From: Welwitschia mirabilis
Taxonomy: Eukaryota; Gnetophyta; Gnetopsida; Welwitschiales
Direction of reading: 5' to 3'
DNA length: 33,035 nucleotides
Assembly (NCBI GenBank): GCA_051453625.1
Contig: JBOZIK010000001.1
Span: forward strand, 186,671,631-186,704,665
Below the pieces are notes generated by a model. It was not told the DNA's origin. It saw only the letters and a list, made by a program, of their open reading frames with translations, and ran no database searches. How positions within the stretch are numbered: the stretch's first letter is position 1; the number at the start of each line of letters is the position of its first letter. The translations under genes and the position numbers were made by a program. Positions 22,168 to 32,413 of the stretch are shown piece after piece.

Positions 22168-24984
22168 TCCACCATCACATCTTTGATAGTGTTATTTCTG
22201 TTATTTTCTAATGACTTCCAATTCATGCATTCATATAAATAATCTATATTGGATACTTAATGTTTATAAAAAATCATTATAAGAAAATGTAAGTAAATCA
22301 AGATTTTCCTTTCAAAGGACTATACACTAGTGCACTATAGCTTTAATATTATTATGCCTAATTTAGATAGCTTAATTAATTAGTGAAGTTAATTAAATAT
22401 AAGTTGTAATTAATTTTACCTTACTATTCTTGTGATTTAGTAATTTTCATATTAATAGTCAAATAAATAGATTAAATAAAAGAGGGGAGGAGCTTTAAGC
22501 TTTTATACATTTATTCTTCTTTTGGTATTTTTGATGAAGATTTCAATTCAATGATCAAAGCTTGACTGTCTATGAGAGAGAAAATAGAAATAATACCATT
22601 GAGGTGTTTAAATCTCCCATTCATTAATCATCATCGAAGCTTAAAATAATGAGTTCCTCCATTAATGAATAATATCTGATTATTCATCATTTTCTAAGCT
22701 AGTAGATGTAAACTTTCATGTGTTTTCATTCTTGGCATCATTACTCACCTTCTATTAATAGCCTTTGACTCTATGCATAAAATCCCACTACACAATAAAG
22801 CATAAGATGATTTCACGTCTACTGTGGAAAATCTAATTTGCAACCCTTCCCTTTCCCTCTTTTCCATTTCCCTTGACATTACATCTTTTTTAATTTTTTC
22901 CAATTATCTTGAGAATATACTCTCTCTTATGTTCTTTGATAACACTTAGTGTAGAGGAATCTAGGACATTTATTATGTGTAACATGCAATAGACATGTTA
23001 TGAATTCATCTTAGGAACATTGGATAGGGTATTGTGCATTAAAATTAAATGCTCTATGCTATATAACTTTGTGCAGATTTTAACTATAGTTATCTAGCCA
23101 ACACTAAAGGTTAGGCCTCTATTTCTAACATCATTCCATGAGCTCATTTTCTCCTTCAAAGAATGCATTATGTTTAACTATCACTTCATTTGTTCTTACT
23201 AATACTAAATGCATGTTGTAAACCTTTATTTGATTTTTTATTCATCAGTGATATCTATAAGCATCTCATGCTTCTTTTAGATAGTATTTCGTATTTGACT
23301 TTAAAGGCTTCATGATGCTAAGTACTTATTATTTTAGAAATGTGCTATAAGGCCTTCACTAGGTTTTCATTGATTAGCATCTTTTAAATTATCCTAGTTG
23401 GATATTTAGTTTTATAAACATATAATATGATATTTTCAAATGTGTGGATTTCTTTATCTTTATTTTTTCTTTGTCAAATTTTATTTGGTAATTATCTCTA
23501 ATGTTTGATCCTCAACTTGGTTCTTAACTGGTAATACTTTTTATCTTGAGCAATTTCATGAAAATTAACAATGTAAAGGTATGTTTTAATTATTTTTGGT
23601 TCAAAAATAATAACACCCTTTATAATAATTTTTTTCCTTTGAAACTTCCTATGAACTCATACATAAGTGAGCCTAACTAGTTTTAAAGTCACTATGATAA
23701 TACAATCTGTGGAATTCATCACTATGCAAACATAACTAAACATTTGATTTTAAGGTTGTTGATTAGTACTTTACTACTTATATATGGTAGTGAACTTGAT
23801 CTTGTGAGGCCTTTTTTCTCTACCTAAGAAAGCCTATGATTATTTAGCTTTTGCTGTTTGCAAGAATTGCCATTACTCTTAAGTCCTTCAATGATTCTCC
23901 CCATGCCATTAAACTCATTAGTTATTTTAAATATGAACCTGCTTATATCTTTTAGCTCCAATTCCAAAAAACATTAAAGGTTGATCTCTTCCTCTCTATT
24001 GTCATCTTACAAATCTGTGTTAAATAAGCTTGACTTATCTTCTATAAGAAATAAGATTTAGTTCTCATTCTAGTCCATGTAGCTATGTGAGTGGTGGTAA
24101 GGTGATAGAGTAGTATAGGTTATGAGTTTAAATATGGTGTGTGTGTATATATATATATATTTCATTTTCTTAGTTTCTAATAAATTTGTCAATTTGATGG
24201 TAGTAGTAATTTATAATAGTCCTTAACATGATGTACCTAAAATGTAAGAATTATGTTATATATTCTAGTTTTTTAAAGCCTTATTAACTTAATGGGTCAA
24301 TGAATTTTACCCTTATTAGTGTAGTACCCAAGTTAGAATTAGTATAAATACATGGAAAATCATTTACCATCTATCAACAAATGAGAGAAGAGATTCTTAT
24401 GATGCTACCAAGTTAAGAAGATATGATAAGCTAATATGCATCATAACTCCCACTAGTAAGGCATAATTAGATGGAATTCTCAATTCTTATAGAGATGAAT
24501 GAATGGCATATATAAAGTATTTATCTCCATGAAAGTATCTGTAAATATTCTGTCATAGCCTTTTGGAATGATACAAATACCTAGTTTCTTTGTGACCAAG
24601 TTAATTAAAGAATTATAATTGAGAAACTGATGAGAATTCTAATACTTTAATTTTAGAATTTTAGAAACTTTGTTTATAATTGATTTCTTGATGATTCTAG
24701 AAAGAAAATAATAGAGTATGCTTTCTTATATCTTTGAACAAAATGTCATGCCATATCTAGATGTAAAAGTCATTTGGATAATATTATGAACATAACTTCT
24801 TAGAAATACAGATAAATGTTTTCTACTCACCTTTATTTAAAGTTTTAGATGAATTTAGAAGAACTAGTTTATATATGTAATCTATTAAAGCTTAACATCT
24901 TTTTATTTACCTATGCATAGATCACTAATTTATATATTTTAAACACTTTTATTTCTAGTTAACTTTCATAGAAATATTTCTTTA
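22168..24984. other. 2.8 kb with no recognisable gene
   Basis: Here the plus-strand gypsy element should carry protease and reverse transcriptase, but none of the RT motifs seen in the minus-strand copy can be found in any plus frame. A C/T-rich patch lies at about 22840-22880. A (GT)n(AT)n microsatellite is at 24137-24161. The stretch may be foreign DNA inserted into the element or an internal region decayed beyond recognition. Confidence 0.45.
24137..24161. repeat. (GT)n(AT)n microsatellite
   Basis: About five GT repeats run directly into about seven AT/TA repeats. Such compound dinucleotide tracts are common in plant intergenic DNA and are likely to vary in length between individuals. Confidence 0.9.
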
Positions 24985-26590
24985 ATTTCTAGTTATATCT
25001 TATCATAGTAAACTCAATTGAAAGCTCAAATAAATTATACTACTATAGGGAAAGAAATGTTAGCAATTATCTTTTACCTTGATATGCTTAAACATTATTT
25101 TTTAGGCTTTCATATAAATGTTTATACCAATCATTCAGTAATTTGATACTTTATGACCAAGAAAGATTTGAGTACAAGACTAATTAAATGGATCCTCTCA
25201 TGCAAGAATTTAATTTGACCATCATTAATAAAGCAAAAAGGCATAATAGCATGTCTGATCATTTATCTCGTATTTCTTCCTCTCTTAATAATCGTATGAT
25301 TGATAATTCTTTTTTAAATAAATAAATTTTTGTTGTATATTCTACTCATCCTTATCATTGGTATGCTTATATTGTTAATTATTTTATTATCATAAAAACA
25401 TCAAAACATTAGACTTATAATCAAAGAAAATCCTTTTTCTATAGAATAGGCAATTATGAATGGATAGAACCACATCTTCATTGTAGGTGTAAAGACTAAA
25501 TTATGCGAAAATGTATGCCTAATTGGAAAAATTCTAATATCCTTCATCTTTATCATGGTGATGTTTATGGAGGTCATTTTAGTGGAGAAAAAATAAGTAT
25601 GAAAATCCTTCACTCTGATTTTCATTATCCTACTTTTTTGTAGGAATCTTTTAATTTTACTAGAAGGTGTAAACCTTGTTAGTATTATGCTAGCCTTATT
25701 CATGCTCAAGAAATTTCCCTTAAATATATTCTTTAATGTAAATCTTTTAATTATTAGAAATTTAATTTTATAAGAACTATTAGCCCATCTTATAATAATA
25801 CTAATTATGTTTTAGTGTTTACAAATTACATTACTAAATGTGTTGAAGCTATTTCCACTTCCATGGATGATGCCTGAACTATTTGTACTTTTCGTAGAAA
25901 TCATATTATGTTTTGATTTTCCTAGGATTAATATTAGTGATTAAGGAACTAATTTTATTAATCAAAATTTTATAAAACTTTTTTATCCATTGGAATAGAA
26001 CATGGAGTAGCTTGTGCTTATCATCTATAAACTAATGGTTAAGCTAAAAATGCAAATAGAGAAAAAATGAAAATGCTATAAAAACTTGTCTCTATTAGTA
26101 TGAAATCTTGGTATTCTAATCTTAATGATGTTATTTAGGCTTATCGTACTACTTAGCATAATTCTCTTAGTTTTTCACCTTATGAACTTGTAAACAAAAA
26201 AGTTTGTATCATACCTATTGATGTGTGTTATAACTCTTATAGTTCTTCTCATCAACTTAATATTATAGATCTTCATGAGACTCTTAAACATATATTAGCT
26301 TAATTAGATCACTTTGATGAAAAAAATACTTATGCTATACATTATAAATTAATTCACAAATCCCAAGATAAGTCCAAACATGATAGAAAGTTGCTTCAAA
26401 AAACATTTAAACTTGGTCAACTTGTCTTTTTATATAATACTAGAGTACATCATTTTAATAACAACTTGACCTTTAAATGATTAGGTTCTTATCTTATATA
26501 GAAAGTGCATGCTAATGGCTCTATTGAGATTTCAAATTTAGGAACTAAGAAGATTCAAAAAGTTAATGAATAAAGGTTGAAAATATATGA
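24985..26590 (+). pseudogene. Ty3/gypsy pol 3' part (RNase H, integrase), Athila-like
   Basis: RNase H is seen at about 25000-25270: INYTTIGKEMLAIIFYLDML, then INVYTNHSVI, TKKDLSTRLIKWIL and SDHLSR in shifting frames. Integrase follows, with the CHH-like linker (HPYHWYAYIVNYF), YGGHFSGEK, and the catalytic core. The first Asp is Asn (FNF, codon 25764-25766), the second Asp is kept (ISD at 25933-25941) and the Glu is kept (NANREKMKML, near 26055). A long nearly open C-terminal part includes SFSPYELVNKK, KHDRKLLQKTFKLGQLVFL and GSIEISNLGTKKIQKVNE. Several stops fall at Gln or Trp positions. No RT lies upstream. It is clearly a relative of the minus-strand pol at 13.6-16.3 kb. Confidence 0.9.
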
Positions 26591-28419
26591 AAAATCTATT
26601 TATATAATCTTGAACATGATAGAAGAACTTATTTTAGAGATTCCCCTTAAAGAGAAGGACTTATACCCTATCATGGTCTAAATTCTTTCCTATCTTATTC
26701 TTTTTATGGATGTTATGATATCAGTTGATCATCTTTTAAACTTGACTTATGTGTTACATTATGAAGTTTTCATGACTAGTATTTGTACTTAGGAATTTTG
26801 CAATGTTAAGATTCAATTCACCCAATCTTAGGACATTTTGATGTCTATGAAATTCACTTTGAAGGAAGATGCCTTAGTTCTTGTACTTTTTTCAATGATG
26901 TAAGGCCTTTTATTATTTAAGAGTATTCTTTTATATCTTTCATTTCATTTATTCACCTTCTTCTTTTTGAGTGTGTAATCATGTGAAAATTATTCAAAAA
27001 AATTATTGTGAAAAAAAAGATAGAAAATAATAACTATAATATATTATATTTGTGCTTAAAAAAGAGAAAATAATGACTAGAGAATTAGATGATTATGCTT
27101 TATAGGTCTTTACTTCTCTAACTATGGTTACACTCCCCTCATCATGGAAAACCTGTAATAAACTTTGAGGCTATGGGATCAATGGTGTTCCTAGCATCAT
27201 TAGAAGCATTGCTTATTTTATAAACTCTTAATGTTTCTACATGATCATTTCAATTTTAAGGATACGAGTGTATTTTTTAGATGTGAGTAGGTGAGATCAC
27301 TTTTTTTTACCTTTTGATGTTATCATTCATTATTCTAAGAACTTAATTTTTTGGTATCGTCATAATCACTACCTTTCTAACTAGAACTTTATAGAGTTGA
27401 TACATTTTGTCATGCATTTTTACTTAGGTGGATTTGTAATATCTTTCATAGGGGTTTACTAGATTAGAATTTAGGATAAATAAGCAATCTTCTCCATGTT
27501 CCTTATGTCCATTTTCATTTTTCTTTTTTTTGGTTTTTTAATTTGTTATTTCAAATTCGTTTTTATACTTTCTTAAATTTACCTAAGACCTTATTATTTA
27601 GTAGTTTTCTTATTGTTATTTATGGCATATCATTTTCTTTTAGCATTAGAATTAAATAGATAATTTTTGATGCTTCATAATTTTTATGAGATTTTTTATA
27701 TCTTTTAGAGTTCTACACTTTGTTTTGTTTATTTTTTAGTTCAGGAATATTTGTCTAGTTTTCATGGTATATTCAACCTAGTTAGTATGTTTTTTTCAAT
27801 TTTATTTTCTATTTGTTTTGAGTTTATTTCATCACCCTGATTTATTATGATTTTTTATCTTTTCTTGTTTTTTAAAGCTTTTTGATAAATTATCTTACCT
27901 TCACAATAATATCTAAGCCTAACATTTTTAGCTAACATTTTTATTTTTTACAACTTTTTTCAAGTCCGACCATCCACCTAATTGTCTAGATGACATAGGG
28001 AGATGAATATGAGATTTTTCCTAAGAGTTGTATTAGGGTTATTATCTAAATGACGTGACTAGATGACAGTGTGATAAAACTTTATGTTAAACTATTTTTC
28101 CTCATTTTTTATATTTCTCTCTCATTTATACCCATTTTGTTAAGAGACAATAGTTCTTCGATTTCTTGCTATCATGTTGGAACTTGTCCTAGTCAAAATT
28201 ACCCATTGCTTTTCTAGATTTTAATGATTTTTTGAAAATAAGGTACTTTTTTTTATCCCTCATATTTTTCAATTTTTTCTTTCATTTTTTAAAATTTCAA
28301 TGCATAGTTTTCATATATACTATTAATTTTTCACACTCTTTAGTTAAGGACTTATAGATTTAAATTTTGCTATGTATTTTGAAAGATTAACTAATTATAC
28401 ATTTTACAATTAATTGAGT
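26591..28419. other. Spacer between pol and downstream ORF
   Basis: AT-rich with long T-runs and no recognisable protein. Near its right end, 27970-28075 holds ccatccacctaattgtctag and two further TCTA(G/A)ATGA-like words. The T-rich DNA at 28230-28330 just before the downstream ORF could be a leader, but no promoter can be claimed. Confidence 0.4.
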
Positions 28420-29460
28420 AGGCCTCGTACATCTAGAGCTACATAGGGTAAGGCTAAGGCCAAAGTCATTGAGTAGAACATGAGTCCATTAGTACTACAA
28501 GAGGCAAAGCATGTGGAGCTCGTGCATCTCCTACCTCAACACAGAAGATTGCTTACTATTTAAACTATTACTATTTATGTCGAGAAACATTTTAGAGACT
28601 TTATGAGAAGATTGAAGCTAGAGGTTAATTAAAGGCTTATTAATTTATAGCCTTAATGGATTTTGAATGTGCATGGGGCATATTATGTTTTAGAGACTAG
28701 GAAATTTTATGACATCATACATATTGAGCAATGTATTACTTCTCTTGGACATCTAGTTGGTATGATTGTAGCTCTCATTCAAGACCATGAGATCATAGTT
28801 CTCCTAAATTACATTATAGTTATGATAGATCTAGGTGGTATTGGAGTCTTCATATACATTCTACTAATGGTATAAAGAAGCACTATACATATGACACAAC
28901 GTTAGATATTTTAGTGTATTTAACATTAAATAGGAAAAGCATTCTAGTGATATATTTGATCCTTACCTATAAGATTTTACCTAGAGGACTAATTCATAAC
29001 ATTATCCCATCTTTTCATGATAGTCATGTCATGGTGGTTCATCTTTAGATATTGGTAGAATTAAAGAAGGATGAGTAGATGAACTTGCCTATTTTTATAA
29101 TGAGGAGACTCATGTCTATGATTAAATCATGATAGTTGTAGACATTGGGATATTTGTGCCTTATCTTAGCCATGTTTTAATGATTCACGATACCAAAGTC
29201 CATGGGCAAGTAATGCCTTACTCACATCTATACTTCAGCTTACTATTTATAAGACATGGATATATAAGTACCAAAAGAGGCAGAGAGACCTTAAGTTCTA
29301 AGATCTGTGGTTGGTGTTTTCTTAGAGTAGATCTCGGCCCTTCTGGCAGTAACCACTGAGACCATCATAGGTTTCATTAATCGATGTATCTAGATGCTTG
29401 ATCAGAGGATCCAAACACTTGAGAAGAAGATTTAGACAGTTGAGAGGAGAGTGTAACACT
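28420..29460 (+). pseudogene. Plant transposon protein (Transposase_32 / ATHILA ORF-1-like), degenerate
   Basis: Blocks of this plant-specific family can be followed in shifting frames. A low-complexity N-terminal part is followed by EKHFRDFMRRLK (near 28580), LETRKFYDIIHIEQ (near 28690-28735, the VREFYxN-type motif), and IDLGGIGVFIYI (near 28825), which matches the xLxxILGIP position. Next come NGIKKHYTYDTTLDIL (near 28870), YLILTYKILPRGLIHNI (near 28955-29005, the LLxYILxPRG-type motif), and VMPYSHLYFSLLFIRHGYIS (29210-29270, the LPYGxxLTxIFxxxGV motif). A coiled-coil-like tail, MLDQRIQTLEKKI, lies near 29395-29430. The function of these proteins is not established. The position after integrase on the same strand suggests an env-position ORF of the gypsy element. 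An independent insertion is the alternative. It is broken by stops. Confidence 0.6.
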
Positions 29461-32029
29461 CTAAATTAGTGCATTATATCTATTAAGTAAAGTGTGATAA
29501 TTGACCTACCAGAGGTAATTCAACTATAAGGAGATAAGATAGTTTGATCTACCCACAATCATTGGATCTTTGTTTCTTTGTAGAACTTGAGCATCCTTCT
29601 TCTTCTCCTCCTACACTTGAGCCTACTGCATGTACTGAGCTCATCATGAAGTAATAAGAGGAGTGATTTATCATGTCATATTTTGTATTTTTTCTTCATA
29701 TATTTTGTACTAAAAACTCATGCTTTATATATACATCTTATTTTAAGTTTCAACATGGTGTACACTATTATTATTGGATTTTGTGCATGTCTTTCTTTCA
29801 CATGCCATTTTTATTTCATGACGAGAGTTGATTATTTATATTTTTTATGATTTTTTATTTATTATATATTTTATTAGGGGACTATTAATTAATTAGCATA
29901 TTTATTAATTATTTATCTAAAAATCTTTGTCACAGGTTTTTGTTTTGCAAGAATTTTTGTAATCCTATCATTCTTCATATTGTTAGATAATAAGCTAGAT
30001 GACAGTATGGCTAGTACATTACATAGATGAAACATTTAGTTTTCTAATTTTAACAATTATGTCTGCATCTTTAAGATTTCTGAAATTATTTTTGAAATGA
30101 TCTTTTAATGCCTTAGTTATTTTTTATTAATAGTTAAGTTATCTTACAATCATAGTTATTCAGTTAGTTTTATCCGGGACTGATAAGGCTAAATGAGGGG
30201 TTATGTTGCATTACCAACTTCTATGTATTTGATAGAGTACTTTAAGTAGTCTTACAAGATATTAGATATGTTTATGAAGGATTTATATGATAATAGAGAG
30301 CTAAGAGTAATGATGAAAAAACATAAAATATTCATTACATTTTATAGCATTTAATGTAGTTTATAATATCTCTTATTTGAAGTTAGCTTTCTAAAACCAT
30401 TAAGGCTAGTACAATACATGAAGATTTATTAAAAATCCAATCATCCACCTCATCATCCAGATGAATGTATAGATGATAGAATACATAAGCCAATAAGGAT
30501 GATGATTGGAATCAATCTGATAAATGATATGGAATTCTTATGAGATGGCATTATCTTCTATATTGTCTAGATGATAAGAAAGACGAAACCTAAAATAATA
30601 CTTTACTAAACTTCACCTAACTTTATCCATTTGTTTCTTAGTTTATTGCAAGATTGTTCGGGCTTTTCCTGCACTTCTTGGTCTTATCTATTTGTGAGTT
30701 TGTCTTCGTTAATAAATATTGAGTCTGCTTTTGACTCCTACTTGTCTTTGTTTACACCGAAAAATCTCATCACGGAAGATTAAAGGGACAGAGATCCATT
30801 TATTATTATTATAGAGAGATGTCTTTCTTGGTATTGAGTTATGTATCCTCCATTGAAGTGCTTCTACTTTGTAACACAAATGGTGTTTTTGAATCTAATT
30901 TAAAAAATTATTTTCTATTTTCATATCTTTATTTTGTATATATTCCTTATAGTTTATGTTGTTCTAATTATATGATAGCTCCTTTAGTGATATATATTAT
31001 AACAGTAACCTTTGTTAAGATTGTGCATTATTAGTTTAGGTGAATTATAATTTCTTTTCTAGATTAACTTTACATACTTTTATATTCTGTTAGACGTATT
31101 TAATAACTTAAGTTGGTCTCAATATGGTAATATCATTTCTTAATCAATCTAGATAATACAGGGCTAATCGTTGTGATAGGTTGATCTTGTGATAAAATAG
31201 AAGTTGTACTTATTTTATATTCACATTTATTTGCATAAGTATATTTGTATTATCATTTTGTATATTCTTCTTTATTTTTACTTTAAAGATACAAGTGCTT
31301 TATTTTCTTTAAATCAATTCTCTTTCTTCTCACCTATGCCTTCAACAAAAATATGATATTTAGGTCACTCTTATCTATATTAGTGTGTTGTATTGTGTAA
31401 AATCTATATTTAATTATGAAAGACATGTTCTTCTTAAAATGCATAATATTTCCATAAATACACATCACAATAAAGGGCCAAAAAAAAAAAAAAAAAAAGA
31501 AAGGGCCTAAGAAAGGGAAGGAACTCTGAATTTCTAAAATAGTTCATCAAGCAACTAAAAGATAACTATTAAACTTATACACTTTTTTCCTTCATAAAGA
31601 ACATGGGTTAGCACCATCATAGTTTAGGGATAGTAGTCTAAAAAGAAAAACTAACTGTTACCACCTACTTCTTGGTGTTTCTTCATTAAGACCCATCTAC
31701 CTTCATTAATAAACATTAATAAAGTTTCATTTCTATAATATCTTGACTACCTTAATCTTTTGAATTTAAATATCTTAAGTCACACTAGATTTAGCTATTC
31801 TTTATGAATAGTTATAGATTATTTTATGATGTTCTCTGCAATAATCTCCATTATCACCTATGTTAATTAAAAGTACTACACTAGTTAGATTTTGTATCTT
31901 CCAACTGTACTACATTTCTCTAGCTAAAGATGATAACTAATGAAGTCATTTTAAAACTAAAAACATCTTTCTTTGGTTAAATACAAGAAATGATACAAGT
32001 AATAATAAAGGCCTATAATGATTTCTCAA
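29461..32029. other. No recognisable gene
   Basis: No protein family was recognised on either strand; the plus frame at 30819-31034 is hydrophobic but looks like chance. Words of the TCTAGATGA type recur at 29995, 30453-30475 and 30566. A slightly GC-richer patch with an AATAAA-like signal (30711) lies at about 30655-30790 and could be the U5 part of an LTR, but no ends were found. A 19-A run is at 31480-31498. Confidence 0.4.
31472..31507. repeat. A19 tract flanked by 8 bp direct repeats
   Basis: The word aaagggcc occurs directly on both sides (31472-31479 and 31500-31507) of a 19-A run ending in G. A poly-A tract between short direct repeats resembles the footprint left by a severely truncated retrotransposed insert. 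Slippage within a small duplication could give the same pattern. Confidence 0.6.
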
Positions 32030-32413
32030 TAAAATAATACCATTAGATTTAATTTCTAGAAAATTGAAATGCCATAAGATTGGTTCCTTCTTTACTATAA
32101 CACAAAATTCCATCTAAATGATAAGCCATTTTAAGAGAATTTAAGATCTCATAATAGAAGATGAAAAGTTTAAAGTGAATTCAAGCCTAATCATAGAGAT
32201 GAATCCATGTTTTCTATATTTAAACTAACCTAGTTAGCCTTTAAGAAGCTATTTTACATCTTCCTTTTTATCACTTATGGTCTTAAATTTATCATTAAAT
32301 CCAAAAGTTATATAGAACTTAAAAAGATCTTTTACTCCCTTGTCATCCATTATGAAGTTAATAAATGTCTGAAATCTAGCTAAAGATCCAAATCTAGAGA
32401 AGGTATTGATGAT
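32030..32413 (-). pseudogene. Possible coding remnant of unknown family
   Basis: From 32413 leftward one minus-strand frame is open for 54 codons (IINTFSRFGSLARFQTFINF, then GVKDLFKFYITFGFND) and stops at TAG (32249-32251). The same frame goes on, with further stops, for about 70 codons (KYRKHGFISMIRLEFTLNF, then VKKEPILWHFNFLEIKSNG). Several stops are TAG or TAA, as elsewhere in the window. Amino-acid use looks protein-like, with balanced Asp, Lys, Phe and Gly. I do not recognise a family. It could be another transposon ORF or a host exon copy. Confidence 0.3.

Larger units (their letters stand above)
20039..29460 (+). mobile_element. Decayed Ty3/gypsy element, Athila-like, plus strand
   Basis: The components, all on the plus strand and in the expected order, are a 5' LTR (20039-20982), a primer binding site (20986), RNase H and integrase (24985-26590), and an ORF in the env position (28420-29460). 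Gag, protease and reverse transcriptase are not recognisable in the 4 kb between the primer site and RNase H, and no 3' LTR was found. The element is therefore a truncated or rearranged relic; the right limit is set by the last recognisable coding. It may also be a composite of more than one insertion. Confidence 0.65.

Noticed and set aside
25401-25709. 102-codon minus-strand ORF
   Set aside because: It overlaps, on the opposite strand, the well-supported integrase zinc-binding and linker region of the plus-strand pol, so it is a shadow frame.
28663-29359. Two short plus-strand ORFs (28663-28875, 29129-29359) as separate genes
   Set aside because: Both are open fragments of one degenerate transposon ORF and match different blocks of the same family, so they are described together.
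29452-29475. tgtaacactc as the start of a 3' LTR
   Set aside because: It resembles a gypsy LTR start, but the following sequence does not match the 5' LTR at 20039 and no polypurine tract precedes it.
30819-31034. 71-codon plus-strand ORF with hydrophobic stretches
   Set aside because: No family resemblance, and its composition is explained by T-rich DNA.
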